Shown here piece by piece: positions 26,272 through 35,242 of a stretch of DNA of 64,000 nt. This DNA is from Cytobacillus sp. NCCP-133 (lineage in GTDB: Bacteria; Bacillota; Bacilli; Bacillales; Cytobacillaceae), in assembly GCF_026011715.1 (NCBI RefSeq), contig NZ_BRVM01000009.1:99377-163376 (forward strand), read 5' to 3'. Under the pieces are notes generated by a model. The model worked only from the letters and a program-made list of their open reading frames with translations, did not search any database and was not told the origin of the DNA. Positions within the stretch are counted from its first letter, which is position 1; every line of letters starts with the position of its first letter. A program made the translations under genes and the position numbers.

Positions 26272-28400
26272 TCTGAATCGCCTTTCTCATGCTTTTTCAA
26301 TGAAATCAGGAAGGACGTTCCTTCACCCATTTCACTCTCCACTTCGATTTGTCCGTTATGGGAAGAGATAATTTCATGGGTGATCCATAAGCCGAGCCCT
26401 GTGCCTTCCTGCTTGGTCGAAAAGAACGGATTAAAGATCCGCTTGATTTTCTGCTGCGGAATGCCGATTCCATCATCCTTTATTTCTATTTCAATCGTAC
26501 CATGAGCGGCCGCTTTCATCGCAACAGATATCGTTCCATTTAAAGAAACCGCTTCGATGCTATTAATAAAAATATTAATGAAGGCTTGAATCATCTGGTT
26601 TCGGTCGCCTTTAATGAAATAATCTTCCCCTTCAGCATTAAGCCGTGCCGTGATTTTCTTTTTCCTGAACTGATGGGATAAAAGCTGCAGTGTTTCAGCC
26701 GCTGACGTTTTCACGCTAAAGACTGTTTCATCCTTCTTGTTTTTTCGGCTAAACTGCAAAAATCGCCTAACGAGCAGGTCCAGGCGCTGAATCTCATCCT
26801 GGATATCTTTCGCTGCTTCAGCAATCATTTCAACAGAAGCTTCTGCCTCCGCTGTGGAAACAGTCAGATCCTTTACTTCACTCGCTATTAAATCACTGGC
26901 CAGCTGCACCGTTCCAAGCGGATTTTTCACTTCATGGGCAAGTCCGGCAGTCATTTGCCCGATGGCAACCAGCTGTTCAGACCGCTGGATATGCTTTTCA
27001 AGCTTCCGGATCTTTGTCACATCCCAGAAGGTTGTAAGGACTCCAATCACTTCATGATTTTCATCCAGTAAAGGAGAGCTCGACTGCTTAATGACCTTTT
27101 TCCCAAATTCATTTTCAAACGTAAAATCTTCCTCAAGGCCTTCATATTTCCTGGAAACGTGCTTGCATTGCTCAAAGTGATCCCTGAAAAACTGCGGCAG
27201 GACCGAAATGGATTTTCCAATTAAATCTTTGTTTGTGACATCAAGAAGATCCTTTGCTGTTGTATTCATGGATGTAATGAAGCCTTCAGGATTGATGGCA
27301 ATCACGCCAAATGGAAAAGATTCCAAAATCAGCTCCAAATGCCGTTCGGAGGACTTGAGGCTTTCCGCCATATACTTCATGGTGCTTGATAACGTCTTGA
27401 TTTCATCATCTTTCGCCAGGACAGGAGTAAACCACTCCCCGCCGCGGGCATAGCTGGCTGCCTCATTTGTCAGAATCTTAATCGGCTTAATAATCCAGCG
27501 TATGCCAAAAATCAGCACGGTCACTGACGCGATAAAAATGAGAATGAATCCCTGCAGCAAAATATTTTTCAAGGAATCGATCACCGCATTCGATTCTGAC
27601 AGCGGAATGGAAGTAGCTGTGTAAAATGGCAGGCGGTCAATCGGATTGTAGGCAACAAGGGATTCTTCACCCCAGAGATCTCCCCTGTATACCCCGGTCC
27701 TGTCCAAAAAAGCCTCACGCGGAAAGGGATATGCATCAAGAAGCGTCCCGGATTTGCTAAAATCATTGGTATCAAACAAGACTTTGCCTTCCTTGCTAAA
27801 AAGAAAGCTGTGGCCGAAATCGCCGATGACATTCTTCTTAAAATACTTCTGGAGATTAACAAGGCTGACATAAGCAATCAAACCGCCCTTCACTTCCCCA
27901 TCCTCAACCTCCTGAAAGGGTACAAGAATCACCAAAGTCGGCTCTCCGTTCATTTCTTCAATCGAATCTGCCACAAAGGCACTGCGCCGCCATTTAAGCT
28001 CGTCATATAAATCGGTTTCAGCAGCACTCAGCTTGGCATCCGCTTCTTGGAAAGGAGCGTTATATTCGATTCTCCCCCGTTCATTAATCATGTGAATCCG
28101 TTTAAAAAAAGGATCGTTCACCGCTAATTTCGTCAGCATCTCTTCCAATGCTCCATTTTTAGAGACTGGCTGGTTTTCCGTGATATTTTCAAGCAGCTGT
28201 ATTTTAAAATTGAATAAATCGCTCGTTTTATCCGACATGACTTTCGTAACCTGAATGGTCTGATTTTCTGTCTGCTCTTTTATAATATCTCTTGAAGAAG
28301 CAACAGCCAGAATAAAGATAATCAATAAAGGGATAAAAATAATGACCGCCGTCAGATATAGAAATCTTTTGGTTAATCTTGATGGGTAAAGCCGTTTCAT
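26268..28400 (-). CDS. Membrane sensor histidine kinase (dCache-HAMP-PAS-HisKA-HATPase)
   Basis: The 710-residue kinase has a membrane segment at about 13-33, an extracellular Cache-type sensor (about 35-275), a second membrane segment (about 280-302), HAMP, a PAS domain (about 355-460), the HisKA box with phospho-acceptor His in AGLAHEVKNPLGTVQLA and an HATPase domain (INIFINSIEAV, DDGIGIPQQKIKRIFNPFFS, GTGLGLWI). It is the partner of the overlapping NtrC-type regulator. The extracellular ligand is unknown; given the target operon it could be a quaternary amine or a related compound. AAAGGGGAAATCG precedes the ATG. Confidence 0.93.
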   Translation of the reverse strand: MKRLYPSRLTKRFLYLTAVIIFIPLLIIFILAVASSRDIIKEQTENQTIQVTKVMSDKTSDLFNFKIQLLENITENQPVSKNGALEEMLTKLAVNDPFFKRIHMINERGRIEYNAPFQEADAKLSAAETDLYDELKWRRSAFVADSIEEMNGEPTLVILVPFQEVEDGEVKGGLIAYVSLVNLQKYFKKNVIGDFGHSFLFSKEGKVLFDTNDFSKSGTLLDAYPFPREAFLDRTGVYRGDLWGEESLVAYNPIDRLPFYTATSIPLSESNAVIDSLKNILLQGFILIFIASVTVLIFGIRWIIKPIKILTNEAASYARGGEWFTPVLAKDDEIKTLSSTMKYMAESLKSSERHLELILESFPFGVIAINPEGFITSMNTTAKDLLDVTNKDLIGKSISVLPQFFRDHFEQCKHVSRKYEGLEEDFTFENEFGKKVIKQSSSPLLDENHEVIGVLTTFWDVTKIRKLEKHIQRSEQLVAIGQMTAGLAHEVKNPLGTVQLASDLIASEVKDLTVSTAEAEASVEMIAEAAKDIQDEIQRLDLLVRRFLQFSRKNKKDETVFSVKTSAAETLQLLSHQFRKKKITARLNAEGEDYFIKGDRNQMIQAFINIFINSIEAVSLNGTISVAMKAAAHGTIEIEIKDDGIGIPQQKIKRIFNPFFSTKQEGTGLGLWITHEIISSHNGQIEVESEMGEGTSFLISLKKHEKGDSE

Positions 28401-28439
28401 CGATTTCCCCTTTCTTATCTAAGCTGTTTTTGGTTATAA

Positions 28440-28655
28440 ACACTGGACCGTTCCTTTCCGCTGCAGGCACGCAGCGAACCCGTGGGGAGGAAGTCGAGCC
28501 TCCTCGACGTTCTGTCTGCGGGGTCCCGGCTTTTCCTCTGTCTCCGACAGGACATTGAATTTGCTTTCTAGAATAAACACCGCACGAAGGAAATGCGATA
28601 GCATTTTCGAGGATCAAGTGCCTTCCGCTCCAATTCACTCTGTGTTTCAAATGCT
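28440..28655. repeat. Dispersed Bacillaceae intergenic repeat, second family
   Basis: The block contains CCTTTCCGCTGCAGGCAC, GGGGAGGAAGTCGAGCCTCC, GACAGGACATTGAATTTGC, ATAAACACCGCACGAAGGAA and TCAAGTGCCTTCCGCTCCAA. I recognise these as a common non-coding repeat of Bacillaceae genomes; it is unrelated to the 2202 and 10938 family. It separates the kinase gene from the osmoprotectant operon. Confidence 0.7.
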
Positions 28656-28770
28656 ATTAAAAGTAACAATCTTTTAAAAAACAGCCTTTTTTCTATTACC
28701 TTTATACCATACACTATGACGGCTGAGGCCCCTATTTAAATATAGGAAAAACTTAGTAAATAGGATAAAA

Positions 28771-28800
28771 AAGGAGGAAACCCTGTAAGATTTCCTCCTT
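28771..28800 (-). terminator. Terminator of the osmoprotectant operon
   Basis: AAGGAGGAAA and TTTCCTCCTT form a perfect 10-bp stem with a 10-base loop; the minus strand continues with TTTTTT. It directly follows the last gene. Confidence 0.85.
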
Positions 28801-28806
28801 GCTGTC

Positions 28807-29727
28807 TTATTCTTCAATTAGGCCATTTTCAGTAAGCCATGCCCTTGCGACTTCTGTTTCGCTCTTTTCTTCAATATCGACTTGATAGTTCAGGTCTGTC
28901 ATGGTCTCGGTGTTTAGCTTTTCAGCTAATGGCTTTAGAAGCTCCTCTAATTCAGGGTACTTTTCCATGGTATCTTCATGGACGGTGATCGCCGCATTGT
29001 AAGCAGGGAAGAAGTTCTGATCATCTTCAAGATTCATAAGTTTAAAAGCTTTAATGCGGCTATCTGTTGAGAATCCCGTTGCCACATCCACCTGTCCATC
29101 CTTTAATGCCTGATAAAAAAGGCCCACGTCCATTTTCTTCAGATTAGCAGAACCGAATGCAAATCCGTAAGCTTTTTCAACCCCTTTGATTCCATCCGGT
29201 CTTGTCGCAAATTCTGCATCCGTACCTAATGTTAACTTCTTGCCGTCGTTTACATGGTCAGCCAGGTCGCTGATCGATTCAATTCCCAGCTCCTGGGCTT
29301 TGCCTTCCTTCATCATGAGCGTATACGTATTGTTGACTTCAGACGGGTCCAGCCACACAATCCCGTTTTCTTTGTCAACTTCCTTTATCTTTTCATAGGC
29401 CTTTGCGGAATCTGAAATAGGATCAAGCTTGTTATAGGTTACGAGGCTTGTTCCAGTATATTCCCAGTAAAGATCAACCTGATTGTTCTCCAGTGCCTGG
29501 CGGACAACCTGGCTGGCCATATTGCTTTTCTCCTCAACTTCATAGCCATTTTCCTTTAAATAAATGGCTAGGATTTTAGAAAGAACAAATTGCTCCGTAA
29601 AATTTTTGGCTCCTACAACAAGCTTTTTGTCAGTAGCAGAAGCAGATGAATCCGATTCGCTGCCGCATGCGGACAAAAGCGAAAGCAGCAAAGCGATGAT
29701 AACAGTAAATGATAATAGTTTTTTCAT
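28807..29727 (-). CDS. Osmoprotectant ABC transporter substrate-binding lipoprotein (OpuCC-like)
   Basis: The 306-residue lipoprotein has a lipobox (LLSLLSACGS) and the OpuAC/ProX-type fold: LVVGAKNFTEQFVLSKILA, QVDLYWEYTGTSLVTY, DAEFATRPDGIKGVEKAYGF, QVDVATGFSTDSRI. The WEYTG and TEQ segments are typical of the OpuC/OpuB receptors for glycine betaine, choline and carnitine. It is last in a four-gene operon (permease, ATPase, permease, receptor). GGGGGAAAAATGAA precedes the ATG. The receptor sets specificity; the exact ligand needs binding data. Confidence 0.92.
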   Translation of the reverse strand: MKKLLSFTVIIALLLSLLSACGSESDSSASATDKKLVVGAKNFTEQFVLSKILAIYLKENGYEVEEKSNMASQVVRQALENNQVDLYWEYTGTSLVTYNKLDPISDSAKAYEKIKEVDKENGIVWLDPSEVNNTYTLMMKEGKAQELGIESISDLADHVNDGKKLTLGTDAEFATRPDGIKGVEKAYGFAFGSANLKKMDVGLFYQALKDGQVDVATGFSTDSRIKAFKLMNLEDDQNFFPAYNAAITVHEDTMEKYPELEELLKPLAEKLNTETMTDLNYQVDIEEKSETEVARAWLTENGLIEE

Positions 29728-29757
29728 TTCATTTTTCCCCCTAAAAAATTGTTCATC

Positions 29758-30498
29758 TTAATCAGAAACGGCTGCGGATGGTCTCAGTCCCTTGGAAACA
29801 ATCAGCTTTTCAGCTGCCCTTATCAGCTGATCAGCCAAAAGAGCTAGCAGCGTAACCGGAATCGCTCCGGACAGCAGATAAGAGTTGTCCCTCATCATGA
29901 TTCCAGTGAAAATCCAGTCACCCAATCCGCCGCCGCCTACTAAATACGCTAAAGCCGCTGTTCCGATGTTAATGACAACCGCTGTTCGGATGCCGGCCAT
30001 GATCGGATAAGCAGCGTTTGGCAATTCGATTTTCAAAAGAATCTGGGCTGGTGTGTAGCCGATTCCTTTAGCCGCATCCAAAAGATCGGGATCAATGGAC
30101 TTGATCCCAGCTACCGTATTTCTTAAAATCGGCAATAGCGAATATAGAAACAGCGCAAAAACTGCAGGCTTAAAGCCGATTCCCATCCAGGTCATCGCAA
30201 GTGCGAGGATAGCAAGGCTGGGGATGGTCTGTCCCAGATTGGCTGTATTCATAAATAGCCACTGCAGCTTTTGAAACTTCGGCCTTGTGACCAGTATGCC
30301 CATGGGAATCGCCAGTACAATGGCCAGGAATGAAGACAAAGCCACCATATGGATATGCTGTATTAATAGAAAAATAAATCCCTCTGCATCATCGATGATC
30401 AGCTGATAATAGCCTGATTTAAAGGACCAGGCAAAAAAGCTCATCACCAGGGTAAAGAGAATCAGCTTGATCACAAAAGACACTAGGCGTTTATTCAT
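29758..30498 (-). CDS. Osmoprotectant ABC transporter permease (OpuCD-like)
   Basis: This 246-residue inner-membrane permease has five to six membrane segments and the BPD-type EAA loop (DPDLLDAAKGIGYTPAQILL, ELPNAAYPIMAGIRTAVVIN). It pairs with the permease at 31516-32169 and the ATPase between them. The longer N-terminus compared with its partner is normal for one of the two OpuC-type permeases. GGGGGAGAGATAC precedes the ATG. Confidence 0.9.
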   Translation of the reverse strand: MNKRLVSFVIKLILFTLVMSFFAWSFKSGYYQLIIDDAEGFIFLLIQHIHMVALSSFLAIVLAIPMGILVTRPKFQKLQWLFMNTANLGQTIPSLAILALAMTWMGIGFKPAVFALFLYSLLPILRNTVAGIKSIDPDLLDAAKGIGYTPAQILLKIELPNAAYPIMAGIRTAVVINIGTAALAYLVGGGGLGDWIFTGIMMRDNSYLLSGAIPVTLLALLADQLIRAAEKLIVSKGLRPSAAVSD

Positions 30499-30510
30499 GT
30501 ATCTCTCCCC

Positions 30511-31476
30511 CTATTTAATATGGTGATGCAGGTATGCCTCGACATCATCGATTCGCATGGCTCCAACCAGCTTATTGTTTGCCTGCACAAACAATTGATC
30601 GGCTTCCTGATTCAGGAGAATGGATAGGGCATCCCGCAAATTCGTTTCCACCGTAATCGTTTTTTTATTGTGTTTTTGCAGCCCGTCCGCTTTTCTCAGC
30701 ATCCGCTCGGAAATCAAATCCTTAACCGTATGAAGGCTTAAGCTTTTCAGCGCCCGATCCTGTCCGACAAATTCCCGGACAAATTCATTTTTCGGACGAG
30801 CCAGCAGCTCACTTGGCGAATCATACTGCATCAGCTTCCCGCCCTCAAAAATGGCAATGCCGTCACCCATTTTAATCGCTTCATCAATATCATGGCTGAC
30901 AAACAGGATCGTCTTTTTCACTTCCTGCTGGATTTGCAGGAATTCATTTTGAATGCGGGAGCGAATCACCGGATCCAGTGCCCCAAACGGCTCGTCCATC
31001 AGCATGACAGGCGGGTCTGCAGCCATCGCACGGGCAATGCCCACCCTTTGCTGCTGGCCTCCTGAAAGCTCATGCGGGTATCGCTTGCGGTATTCATCCG
31101 GATTCAGGCCGATGAGATCCATTAAATGATTGTACCGGTCTGTTTTCTTTTTGCGGTCCCAGCTTAATAGATTCGGGACGGCCATGACATTATCTTCAAT
31201 CGTCATATTCGGGAACAGTCCGTTATGCTGAATGACATACCCTATGTTCCGCCTAAGCTCGATTTGGTTCAGGGAATTGACATCTGTTCCATTGACAAAA
31301 ATCTTTCCCTCTGTAATGGACTCGAGCCTGTTGACCATTCTTAATGTCGTCGTTTTCCCGCAGCCCGATGGCCCCAGAAAGACGACAATATTCCCTTCAG
31401 GAACCTCAAAGCTCACATCATCAACGGCTTTTACCTTATCGCCGTAAACTTTGGTGACTCCATCAAATTTAATCAT
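30511..31476 (-). CDS. Osmoprotectant ABC transporter ATP-binding protein (OpuCA-like)
   Basis: The 321-residue ATPase shows Walker A GPSGCGKTT, Q-loop GYVIQHNGLFP, signature LSGGQQQRVGIARA, Walker B PPVMLMDEPFGALDPVI and the H-loop FVSHDIDEA. The C-terminal 65 residues form one CBS-like unit (TVETNLRDALSILL, VGAMRIDDVEAYL); OpuA-type ATPases carry CBS domains that sense ionic strength, so this shorter tail may be a reduced sensor. GATGAGGTGAAAGC precedes the ATG. Second gene of the operon. Confidence 0.93.
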   Translation of the reverse strand: MIKFDGVTKVYGDKVKAVDDVSFEVPEGNIVVFLGPSGCGKTTTLRMVNRLESITEGKIFVNGTDVNSLNQIELRRNIGYVIQHNGLFPNMTIEDNVMAVPNLLSWDRKKKTDRYNHLMDLIGLNPDEYRKRYPHELSGGQQQRVGIARAMAADPPVMLMDEPFGALDPVIRSRIQNEFLQIQQEVKKTILFVSHDIDEAIKMGDGIAIFEGGKLMQYDSPSELLARPKNEFVREFVGQDRALKSLSLHTVKDLISERMLRKADGLQKHNKKTITVETNLRDALSILLNQEADQLFVQANNKLVGAMRIDDVEAYLHHHIK

Positions 31477-31515
31477 GCTTTCACCTCATCTTTTTCTATC
31501 ACTCTTATGAATCCG

Positions 31516-32169
31516 CTATTGCTGAAAACCCTTAGGCGTCATCCGCTTCTGCAGAATCCCAAGCAATCCATCCGCCACAATCGCAAGAATGGAAATCGCA
31601 ATCGCACCTGTGAGAACCATCGTGGTATTGGACCTGGATATCCCCTGGTTGATCAGCACGCCAAGACCGCCAGCTCCGATAAACGCTGCAATTGCGCCGA
31701 TTCCGATATTCATGACCACAGCCTGCCTCACCCCTGCCATAATAATGGGAAGGGCGTTTGGAATCTCAACGCGCAAAAGACGCTGCATCGTGCTCATTCC
31801 CAGTCCATTGGCTGCATCACGAATATGGGGATCGACGTTATTGATGGCTACATATGTATTTCTTATAATCGGCAACTGCGAATACAAAATAAGGGCAATA
31901 ACCGCTGGCACAAAGCCGATCCCGTGGTTAATAATCGAAAGAATTGGAATCATGATCCCAAAAAGGGCAATGCTTGGAACTGTCATAATCACATTTGCGA
32001 CCTGCAGGACTGTTTCTGCGAGTTCCTCATTCGTCGTCAGGTAAATGCCCAGCGGCAGGCCAATGGCAATCGCAATGATAACAGAAAGCCCCACAAGCTG
32101 AATATGCTCAAGCATATAGGCCCCTATCGAAGCCTGGTTCTCTATTATATAGTTCCATATTTCATTCAT
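31516..32169 (-). CDS. Osmoprotectant ABC transporter permease (OpuCB-like), first gene of the operon
   Basis: The 217-residue permease has five membrane segments and the EAA loop (DPHIRDAANGLGMSTMQRLL, EIPNALPIIMAGVRQAVVMN). The ATG at 32169 (product MNEIWNYIIENQ) has GAGGGGG 9 bases upstream, so the six residues encoded further upstream in frame are excluded. It is the first gene after the sigma-54 promoter at 32204-32221, placing the whole transporter under that promoter. Confidence 0.9.
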   Translation of the reverse strand: MNEIWNYIIENQASIGAYMLEHIQLVGLSVIIAIAIGLPLGIYLTTNEELAETVLQVANVIMTVPSIALFGIMIPILSIINHGIGFVPAVIALILYSQLPIIRNTYVAINNVDPHIRDAANGLGMSTMQRLLRVEIPNALPIIMAGVRQAVVMNIGIGAIAAFIGAGGLGVLINQGISRSNTTMVLTGAIAISILAIVADGLLGILQKRMTPKGFQQ

Positions 32170-32203
32170 ATCTCTACACCCCCTCAAGCTTCACATTTTA
32201 TAT

Positions 32204-32221
32204 ATGCAAGTTCCGTGCCAA
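32204..32221 (-). promoter_or_regulatory. Sigma-54 (-24/-12) promoter of the osmoprotectant operon
   Basis: The minus strand reads TTGGCACGGAACTTGCAT, a full match to TGGCAC-N5-TTGCW. It lies 35 bases before the first permease start, leaving room for a transcription start near 32193 and the ribosome binding site. An NtrC-type activator gene lies downstream in the same gene cluster. Confidence 0.85.
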
Positions 32222-32237
32222 CTTTTTAAAACACACT

Positions 32238-32284
32238 AAAAAAAGCGTCCAGACCCTCATCTGCCAAGGGTTTAGACGCTTTTC
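32238..32284 (-). terminator. Terminator of the first TRAP operon
   Basis: AAAAGCGTCTAAACCCTTGG and its partner AGGGTCTGGACGCTTTT pair on the minus strand, followed by a T run. It isolates the osmoprotectant operon from read-through of the TRAP genes. A second, weaker inverted repeat (AACAATAT...ATATTGTT) lies at 32398-32440. Confidence 0.8.
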
Positions 32285-32320
32285 TCCAAAAAGGTGGATC
32301 ATGAAAAGAAATTTTCACTG

Positions 32321-32360
32321 TGTAAAGGATTTTTACAGATTTGTTAAAATTTTTTTACAA
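32321..32360. promoter_or_regulatory. Two inverted repeats, candidate enhancer sites for the NtrC-type regulator
   Basis: TGTAAA-N5-TTTACA (32321-32337) and the related TTGTTAAAATTTTTTTACAA (32341-32360) have centres about 21 bp apart, placing them on the same DNA face. They lie 100-155 bp upstream of the sigma-54 promoter, the usual distance for activator sites. Assignment is inference from position and symmetry. Confidence 0.5.
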
Positions 32361-32459
32361 AATATGATCGATTTGCATGTTCTCAGTTACCCTGTTTAAC
32401 AATATACCTTCTCCTGCTTTAGGGACGAAGGCATATTGTTATGCATTCAGAAGGTTAAT

Positions 32460-33737
32460 CTATCCATTAAACAATCCAACCGGAAATAAAATGGCATCCG
32501 GAATGTATGTAATGATGAATAAGATAACAATCAAAATAATAACTTGCGGTACCAAGAACTTAAACATTTTAGGTACACTGATTTTACCGATAGATGCTGT
32601 CACAAACAAGCAGACACCAAGTGGCGGTGTAGCCATGCCAATCGTCAGGTTGACTGCCATTACAATTCCGAAATGGATAGGGTCTATGCCAGCAGCAAGG
32701 ACTAGCGGCAAAAATAGTGGCGTAAAGATAGATACTGCACTTATCGTATCGATAAAAGTTCCTGCGATAAGCAAGATTAAATTAATTATAAGCAATAACA
32801 GGAACGGACTTTGTGAAACTCCGCCAAGCAAGTCGATAATTTGATTTGGAATACTGTTGAAAGAAAGAAACCAGATAAACAAAGCAGCATTCCCAATAAG
32901 GAAAACGATCGTAGCTGTTGTTTTCGCTGTACTCAATAGAATATCCCAAAGAGCTTTGAATTCAAGTTCTTTGTAGACAAACTTACCAACAATAAAAGCA
33001 TAAAGGACTGCAATAACGCCTGATTCCGTTGCAGTAAACACACCCGAAGTGATACCGCCAATAATGATCAAGGGCATCAGAAGTGCTAATATTGCATCTT
33101 TTGCACCTTTAACGATCTCCTTAAAAGAAGCCCGTTCTGCTCTCGAACGATAATTATATTTTTTCCCGACAAAATAGCTGTATATCATCAAGCCTATTCC
33201 CATCAATAAACCCGGAATAACCCCTGCAATAAATAAATCACCAATGGATACACTTGCAATTACTCCATACAAGATTAAAACGATACTTGGAGGGATAATC
33301 GGGCCAATGGTTGCCGATGTAGCAACTAAACTGGTCGAGAAACGAATATCATACCCTTCCTTGTTCATTGCTGGAATCATCATTCCCCCTATTGCCGCAG
33401 CGGCTGCAATAGCTGTACCGGTAAGCGCGGAAAAGAACATGCTTGCAAGGACAACGACCAATGCAAGTCCTCCAGGCAAATGACCAACCAGTGTTTGAGA
33501 GAATTTAATTAACCGTTTAGAAATTCCCCCCTGCGTCATCAATTCCCCAGCAAGAATGAATAATGGAACAGCAACGAGTGTAAAACTGTCTATACCATTA
33601 AACATTTTACGGGGAATATTGATTAGAAGCCCTGGATCTGTAAGCATGATTCCCAAAAAGGAAACAAAACTTAAGGCAAAGGCAATCGGTACCCTACAAA
33701 GGATCAATATGAATAATAGGACTATTAGCCAGGCCAT
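32460..33737 (-). CDS. TRAP transporter large permease DctM (first TRAP operon)
   Basis: The 425-residue DctM subunit has about 12 membrane segments with family stretches AGELMTQGGISKRLIKFSQT, GPIIPPSIVLILYGV, GTFIDTISAVSIFTPLFLP and MAVNLTIGMATPPLGVCLF. It forms the Na+-driven channel of a TRAP system. It overlaps the small subunit gene by 13 bases. Last gene of a five-gene operon with its own terminator. Confidence 0.93.
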   Translation of the reverse strand: MAWLIVLLFILILCRVPIAFALSFVSFLGIMLTDPGLLINIPRKMFNGIDSFTLVAVPLFILAGELMTQGGISKRLIKFSQTLVGHLPGGLALVVVLASMFFSALTGTAIAAAAAIGGMMIPAMNKEGYDIRFSTSLVATSATIGPIIPPSIVLILYGVIASVSIGDLFIAGVIPGLLMGIGLMIYSYFVGKKYNYRSRAERASFKEIVKGAKDAILALLMPLIIIGGITSGVFTATESGVIAVLYAFIVGKFVYKELEFKALWDILLSTAKTTATIVFLIGNAALFIWFLSFNSIPNQIIDLLGGVSQSPFLLLLIINLILLIAGTFIDTISAVSIFTPLFLPLVLAAGIDPIHFGIVMAVNLTIGMATPPLGVCLFVTASIGKISVPKMFKFLVPQVIILIVILFIITYIPDAILFPVGLFNG

Positions 33738-34192
33738 TTGAACACCTTCTTAACATGGAAGTAAAGCATGAACAAGCTGCTTATGGGCAATGCCATGTAA
33801 ACATAACCTTTTTTAATTGGCAGGAATCCCACTATTTGACCTGATTTCAAGTTATCAGAAACAAGCATCATTCCGTAATAGAAGAAAACTCCTATTATCA
33901 CTAGGACAATGATATAGGCAATCACATTAAAAGCCTTTTGTATGCTCACCTTCGCATTTTCCCACACGTCTACCGTTAAATGTTCCGATTTTTCGAATGC
34001 TAGAGCTGCACCGAATAAAATGCTATATACAAAGCTAATCATGACGACTTCCTGTGACCAGCTAAGCGATTGTTTTAATGCAAATCGATAGAACACTTGG
34101 GCTAAAGTAAGAATAACCGTAATGGATAAGCAAAATGTTATGATAATCTCTAACAGCTTTACAATATAATAATCTATCTTTTTAAGCAGCAT
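33725..34192 (-). CDS. TRAP transporter small permease DctQ (first TRAP operon)
   Basis: The 155-residue protein has four membrane segments and DctQ hallmarks (FALKQSLSWSQEVVMISFVY, followed by EKSEHLTVDVWENA). It partners the overlapping DctM. GGGAGGTGAACAT precedes the ATG. Confidence 0.9.
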   Translation of the reverse strand: MLLKKIDYYIVKLLEIIITFCLSITVILTLAQVFYRFALKQSLSWSQEVVMISFVYSILFGAALAFEKSEHLTVDVWENAKVSIQKAFNVIAYIIVLVIIGVFFYYGMMLVSDNLKSGQIVGFLPIKKGYVYMALPISSLFMLYFHVKKVFKWPG

Positions 34193-34227
34193 ATGTTCAC
34201 CTCCCTTTCAATTGGGATTAATGTGCG

Positions 34228-35229
34228 TTATTTACTTTCCATTTCCGAAATCAATTCGGCTGGAACTTGATCTGCTAAAGCATTTTTTACATCTTTTGTT
34301 GCTTCTTTAAAAGCTTCACGATCTGGCTCAGAAATTGTAACACCGTTTTCTTTCAATTCCGCAATAATTTCCTGCTCTTTTTCTTCAAGGAAGTTTCTTT
34401 GATATTCTTTTGTTTCTTCTACAGCTTCTTCAATAACCTTCTGTTGGTCTTCGTCTAACTTTCCCCAGGAATTATTGCTCATAATAACAACTGCAGGCGT
34501 ATAGGTATGACCTGTAAGAGCAACATACTTTTGAACTTCATAAAACTTCATAGAATGAATAGTAGGCAGTGGATTTTCTTGTCCATCTACTACTCCTTGA
34601 TCCAATGCAGAATAAAGTTCATTAAATGCAACAGGAGTAGGATTCGCTCCTAATGCTTTCATATGTGTTTCCCAAACCGGAGCTGGTTGAACACGAATCT
34701 TTAATCCCTCTACATCTTGAGGCTTGTTAATTTCCTTCTTATTATTTGTTAAGTGTCTAAATCCAACTTCCCAGTATCCCAAGCCTTTCATATTGTTTTG
34801 ATCAATTAGACCTAGGAGTTCTTTGCCTGGTTCACCATCAAGCTTACTATAAACATGTTCACGATCATCAAAAATATATGGAAGTCCAAATAGATTCATT
34901 TCTGGAACAGTGTTTGCAAGAGAACTATCTGCCGCTACAACCGACATATCAATTGTTCCGTCTATAACTTGTTCAATTGCCTCAGCTTCACTTCCCAATG
35001 TTGCATTCCCATGGATTTCCACCTTGATTTTGCCATCCGATTTTTCTTCAACAACTTTAGCAAATTCTGCTGCACCAATTTGGTATTGGTGTGTATCAGA
35101 ACCAGAGTGAGCTAACTTTAAGGTAAGAGCACCTTCACTCTCCCCCTTAGAAGAACTAGAACCTGAACAACCGGCAATAAATGCAGATAACGCTAGTGTT
35201 GTAGCCATTGCCATTATCCTTTTTTTCAT
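34228..35229 (-). CDS. TRAP transporter solute-binding lipoprotein DctP (first TRAP operon)
   Basis: The 333-residue receptor has a lipobox (LSAFIAGCSGS), then the DctP/SiaP fold: LAHSGSDTHQYQIGAAEFAK, GLPYIFDDREHVY, EGLKIRVQPAPVW, the conserved Arg in IRVQP and QGVVDGQENPLPTIHSMKFY. It binds a carboxylate through that Arg. The ATG at 35229 has AAGGGGG 8 bases upstream; the longer frame is not used. Sequence does not reveal the ligand; the operon enzymes point to an amide-bearing acid. Confidence 0.92.
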   Translation of the reverse strand: MKKRIMAMATTLALSAFIAGCSGSSSSKGESEGALTLKLAHSGSDTHQYQIGAAEFAKVVEEKSDGKIKVEIHGNATLGSEAEAIEQVIDGTIDMSVVAADSSLANTVPEMNLFGLPYIFDDREHVYSKLDGEPGKELLGLIDQNNMKGLGYWEVGFRHLTNNKKEINKPQDVEGLKIRVQPAPVWETHMKALGANPTPVAFNELYSALDQGVVDGQENPLPTIHSMKFYEVQKYVALTGHTYTPAVVIMSNNSWGKLDEDQQKVIEEAVEETKEYQRNFLEEKEQEIIAELKENGVTISEPDREAFKEATKDVKNALADQVPAELISEMESK

Positions 35230-35242
35230 GATTTTTTCCCCC

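Noticed and set aside
31507..32229. Long plus-strand frame opposite the OpuCB-like permease
   Set aside because: It mirrors the permease codon pattern on the other strand, has no ribosome binding site and its translation (His/Asn/Arg-rich) is not protein-like.
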